The notes under the pieces: model-generated
Told to the model about the DNA's origin: nothing
The model's database searches: none
Seen by the model: the letters and a program-made list of their open reading frames with translations, nothing else
Part shown: in pieces, positions 6,053-7,827 of the stretch
Layout of the letters: each line of letters starts with the position of its first letter
Position numbering within the stretch: the stretch's first letter is position 1
Program-made: the position numbers and the translations under genes
From: Deltaproteobacteria bacterium
Lineage (GTDB): Bacteria; Desulfobacterota; Desulfarculia; Adiutricales; Adiutricaceae
Assembly (NCBI GenBank): GCA_031288745.1
Contig: JAITQT010000308.1
Coordinates: forward strand, 1 to 7,827
Reading direction: 5' to 3'
DNA: 7,827 nt

Positions 6053-7102
6053 TTAACGATTCCCAGTGGTACCCTTAAGCTTACTGGCCGCCTGATTAAG
6101 CCCTTGGGCGGCCGCTTTTTTGTACCATTCGAAGGCCTTGGCTTTATCAACAGCTACGCCCTCGCCCGTTTCGTAGCAGTTGGCTAGGTTGTATTGAGCC
6201 TCGGCTAGGCCTTGGTCGGCGGCCTTTTGATACCACTGGAAGGCTAGTTGTTTATTCTCCGTTGTGCCCTCACTTTGATCGTAGCAAACGGCTAAGTTGT
6301 ATTGGGCCAACACGTGACCTTGTTCGGCCGCTTTTTTATACCATTGAAAGGCAGTCTCTTTATCTTGACTAACCAGCTCTCCCGTGTCGTACATGACCGC
6401 TAAGTTGTATTGGGCCATGGCGTAGCCTTGCTCGGCTGCTTTTTGATACCAGTAAAATGCCTTTTTCTTATCTTGCCGGCCGCCTTCGCCGTTTTCGTAG
6501 AATATGGCAAGATTATATTGGGCTAGGGCGTAGCCTTGTTCGGCCGCCTTTTGGTACCATTCCATGGCCTTCGCCTTATCTTGTGGGTAGCCGTCACCTG
6601 AATCGTAGATGACGGCTAGGTTATATTGAGCTAAGGCGTAGCCTTGCTCGGCCGCCTTTTGGTACCATTTAATAGCTAAGGCTTTATCTTGGTGCGTGTC
6701 TACGCCGGCGTCGTATTTGACAGCTATATTAAATTGAGCTAGGGCGTAGCCTTGCTCGGCCGCCTTTTGATACCATTCCAAGGCCTTGACCTTATCTTGC
6801 GGGCAGCCGTCTCCGGTGTCGTAGATGATGGCTAGGTAGTATTGAGCGGTTGAAACGCCGTGTTCGGCCGCCTTGTGGAACCATTCCAAAGCCTCGGCTT
6901 TATCAAGGGGGGCGTTAGTTCCGTTAAAGTAGGCTAAAGCTGCGTTTAGCTGGGCCATAGGGTCGCCGGCTTGGGCGGCGGCCAGTAATTTTGGGTCAAT
7001 GCTCTCTTTGGGCTTTGGGGCCGCTTGGGCGGACACGTTGAAAAAGATGATTAAAGCCGCTAATATCAATAGTAGGCTAAACGATTTTTTGGAAATTGAC
7101 AT
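6053..7102 (-). CDS. Exported Sel1-like repeat protein
   Basis: 349 residues. An N-terminal signal peptide is visible: KK at 5-6, hydrophobic core 8-22, and an AQA-A cleavage site after residue 27, so the mature protein is probably periplasmic or secreted. The mature part is almost entirely Sel1-like (SLR) repeats, alpha-alpha hairpins related to TPRs, with an exact 36-residue period. The AQ of each unit falls at 50, 86, 122, 158, 194, 230, 266 and 302, giving eight units, and a degenerate capping helix follows (333-343). The consensus is AQYNLAVxYDxGxGxxQDKxKAxEWYQKAAEQGYAL in pieces. SLR proteins are scaffolds for protein-protein contacts in envelope stress, signalling, or host and surface interaction; no enzymatic domain is present. 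A GGGA ribosome-binding site lies 6 nt before ATG 7102. It is transcribed divergently from the ABC permease. The partner is unknown. Confidence 0.93.
   Translation of the reverse strand: MSISKKSFSLLLILAALIIFFNVSAQAAPKPKESIDPKLLAAAQAGDPMAQLNAALAYFNGTNAPLDKAEALEWFHKAAEHGVSTAQYYLAIIYDTGDGCPQDKVKALEWYQKAAEQGYALAQFNIAVKYDAGVDTHQDKALAIKWYQKAAEQGYALAQYNLAVIYDSGDGYPQDKAKAMEWYQKAAEQGYALAQYNLAIFYENGEGGRQDKKKAFYWYQKAAEQGYAMAQYNLAVMYDTGELVSQDKETAFQWYKKAAEQGHVLAQYNLAVCYDQSEGTTENKQLAFQWYQKAADQGLAEAQYNLANCYETGEGVAVDKAKAFEWYKKAAAQGLNQAASKLKGTTGNR
6107..6970 (-). repeat. Eight in-frame 108-bp tandem repeats encoding Sel1 units
   Basis: The 36-residue protein period is also a 108-bp DNA period. The plus strand shows near-identical blocks such as GCGTAGCCTTGCTCGGCCGC recurring around 6422, 6530, 6638 and 6746. 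The central units are the most alike and the outer ones more diverged. This pattern fits expansion by slippage or unequal recombination, so repeat number could vary between strains. Confidence 0.85.
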
Positions 7103-7446
7103 ATGCTGTCCCGTGTTCCCTTAAATTTGTAAGTCAAAATTAATTTGACGGGCCAGCGAGCTAAAACGCCGGTCGGTCTTTTTAGGGAGCGGACGAAATA
7201 ATTGGGCGAAAAGAGAGCTTTTTAATCGCTCTTTTTGGCCCTAGCGTGAAAATATAACATTAAAGGCTAGGTCAATAATAACCAAAGGCAGCCAACTTGC
7301 GGCTGCTGGCCGGGGGTAGAAAAAAATTTAAGGTCTAAAAGCGTTTGAGGCCGGATAAATTTTTCTGATTTTAACGCAAGTAAGGTTAAAGTTTACGCTT
7401 TTTATTTATAGATATCAACCTGGTTTTTATAATTTTCGGAGAATTT
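7103..7446. other. Divergent intergenic region between the Sel1 gene and the ABC permease
   Basis: 344 bp with no ORF of note, expected to contain both divergent promoters; I could not assign them with confidence. Visible structure: AGAGC/GCTCT (7214-7218 with 7228-7232) followed by a T-run on the plus strand, and GCAGCC/GGCTGC around 7287-7306 in the plus-strand leader of the permease. Its right end carries GGAG (7438-7441), the permease ribosome-binding site. Confidence 0.45.
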
Positions 7447-7827
7447 ATGAATTCTTTATGGGCCGTTTACCTTAGAGAAATGTTGATCCTTAAGCGCCGT
7501 TTTCTGAGACAGGTTTTAGGCATGAGCGTTTCCCCTTTGCTATACGCATTGACCTTTGGCTTGGCGCTAGGCGGCTCTCTTAAATTGGGCGGCCGATCAT
7601 ATTTGGAATTTTTGATCCCCGGTCTTGCAGCCATGGGTAGCATGACTCAGTCTTTCGCCATTGCCGGAGAAATAAACGTGGCTAGATTTTATCTGCGCGT
7701 CTTTGAAGAGTTTCAAGCCGCTCCTATCTCTCGCTGGTCGTTTGTTTTAGGCGAAACCTTGGCCGGGGTAACCAGAGCGATGATTTCCGTTATTGTAGTG
7801 CTTGGCTTGGGATATTTGTTTGGTGTT
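7447..7827 (+). CDS. ABC-2 type transporter permease, N-terminal part (runs off window)
   Basis: 127 codons are open to the right edge, with ATG 7447 preceded by GGAG at 5-nt spacing. The N-terminal layout is that of ABC-2 membrane subunits (NodJ/DrrB type): a short amphipathic start with basic residues (LREMLILKRRFLRQ, 9-22), a first membrane helix at about 24-43, the YLEFLIPGLAAMGSM segment (53-67) matching the family's conserved FLxPGL stretch, a cytoplasmic loop with FEEFQAAPISRWSFVLGE (88-105), and the next helix from about 108. Such permeases form an export channel with a separate ATPase for drugs, polysaccharides or other lipophilic cargo. The ATPase gene is not in the window; it may lie downstream. 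Substrate is unknown. Confidence 0.88.
   Translation, partial: MNSLWAVYLREMLILKRRFLRQVLGMSVSPLLYALTFGLALGGSLKLGGRSYLEFLIPGLAAMGSMTQSFAIAGEINVARFYLRVFEEFQAAPISRWSFVLGETLAGVTRAMISVIVVLGLGYLFGV

Noticed and set aside
6107..6970. Tandem repeats as a CRISPR array
   Set aside because: The 108-bp period is in frame and encodes Sel1 units; there is no repeat-spacer structure and no cas gene.

Overview
The window looks like bacterial chromosome from a Gram-negative organism. Two proteins carry Sec-type signal peptides (a beta-propeller and a Sel1-repeat protein), gene starts have Shine-Dalgarno-like sequences, and GTG is used once as a start. The mix of GC-rich codons with AT-rich, long spacers and the gene types would fit a proteobacterium or Desulfobacterota-like lineage, but nothing here fixes the taxonomy. 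Coding density is low: two spacers of about 0.9 and 1.25 kb sit either side of one gene.

Layout. Positions 1-2569 hold a minus-strand two-gene unit: a sodium:solute symporter (2569-1076) followed 38 bp later by a malate/L-lactate dehydrogenase-family oxidoreductase (1037 to beyond the left edge). Together they suggest uptake and oxidation (or reduction) of a small hydroxy- or keto-acid. Positions 2570-3491 are non-coding and contain the first copy (2807-3087) of a 281-bp repeat. Positions 3492-4799 encode a secreted YVTN/YncE-like beta-propeller on the plus strand. Positions 4800-6052 are a second long spacer with the second copy of the repeat (5084-5364, same orientation) and one doubtful 67-codon ORF. 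Positions 7102-6053 encode an exported Sel1-repeat protein on the minus strand. After a 344-bp divergent spacer, an ABC-2 type transporter permease starts at 7447 and leaves the right edge.

The most interesting signal is the 281-bp repeat. By eye the two copies align without any gap and differ at 16 positions (about 94% identity), although neither contains a credible protein gene. Several differences fall in potential stems and keep or improve pairing if the plus strand is transcribed. Both copies carry GTTCAC/GTGAAC inverted modules at their ends that can pair in mutually exclusive ways. I read this as either a structured non-coding RNA or a small non-autonomous mobile element with structured ends. 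I recognise no known RNA family in it, and a database and covariation search is the deciding test. The copies bracket the propeller gene as direct repeats, so recombination between them would delete or duplicate it.
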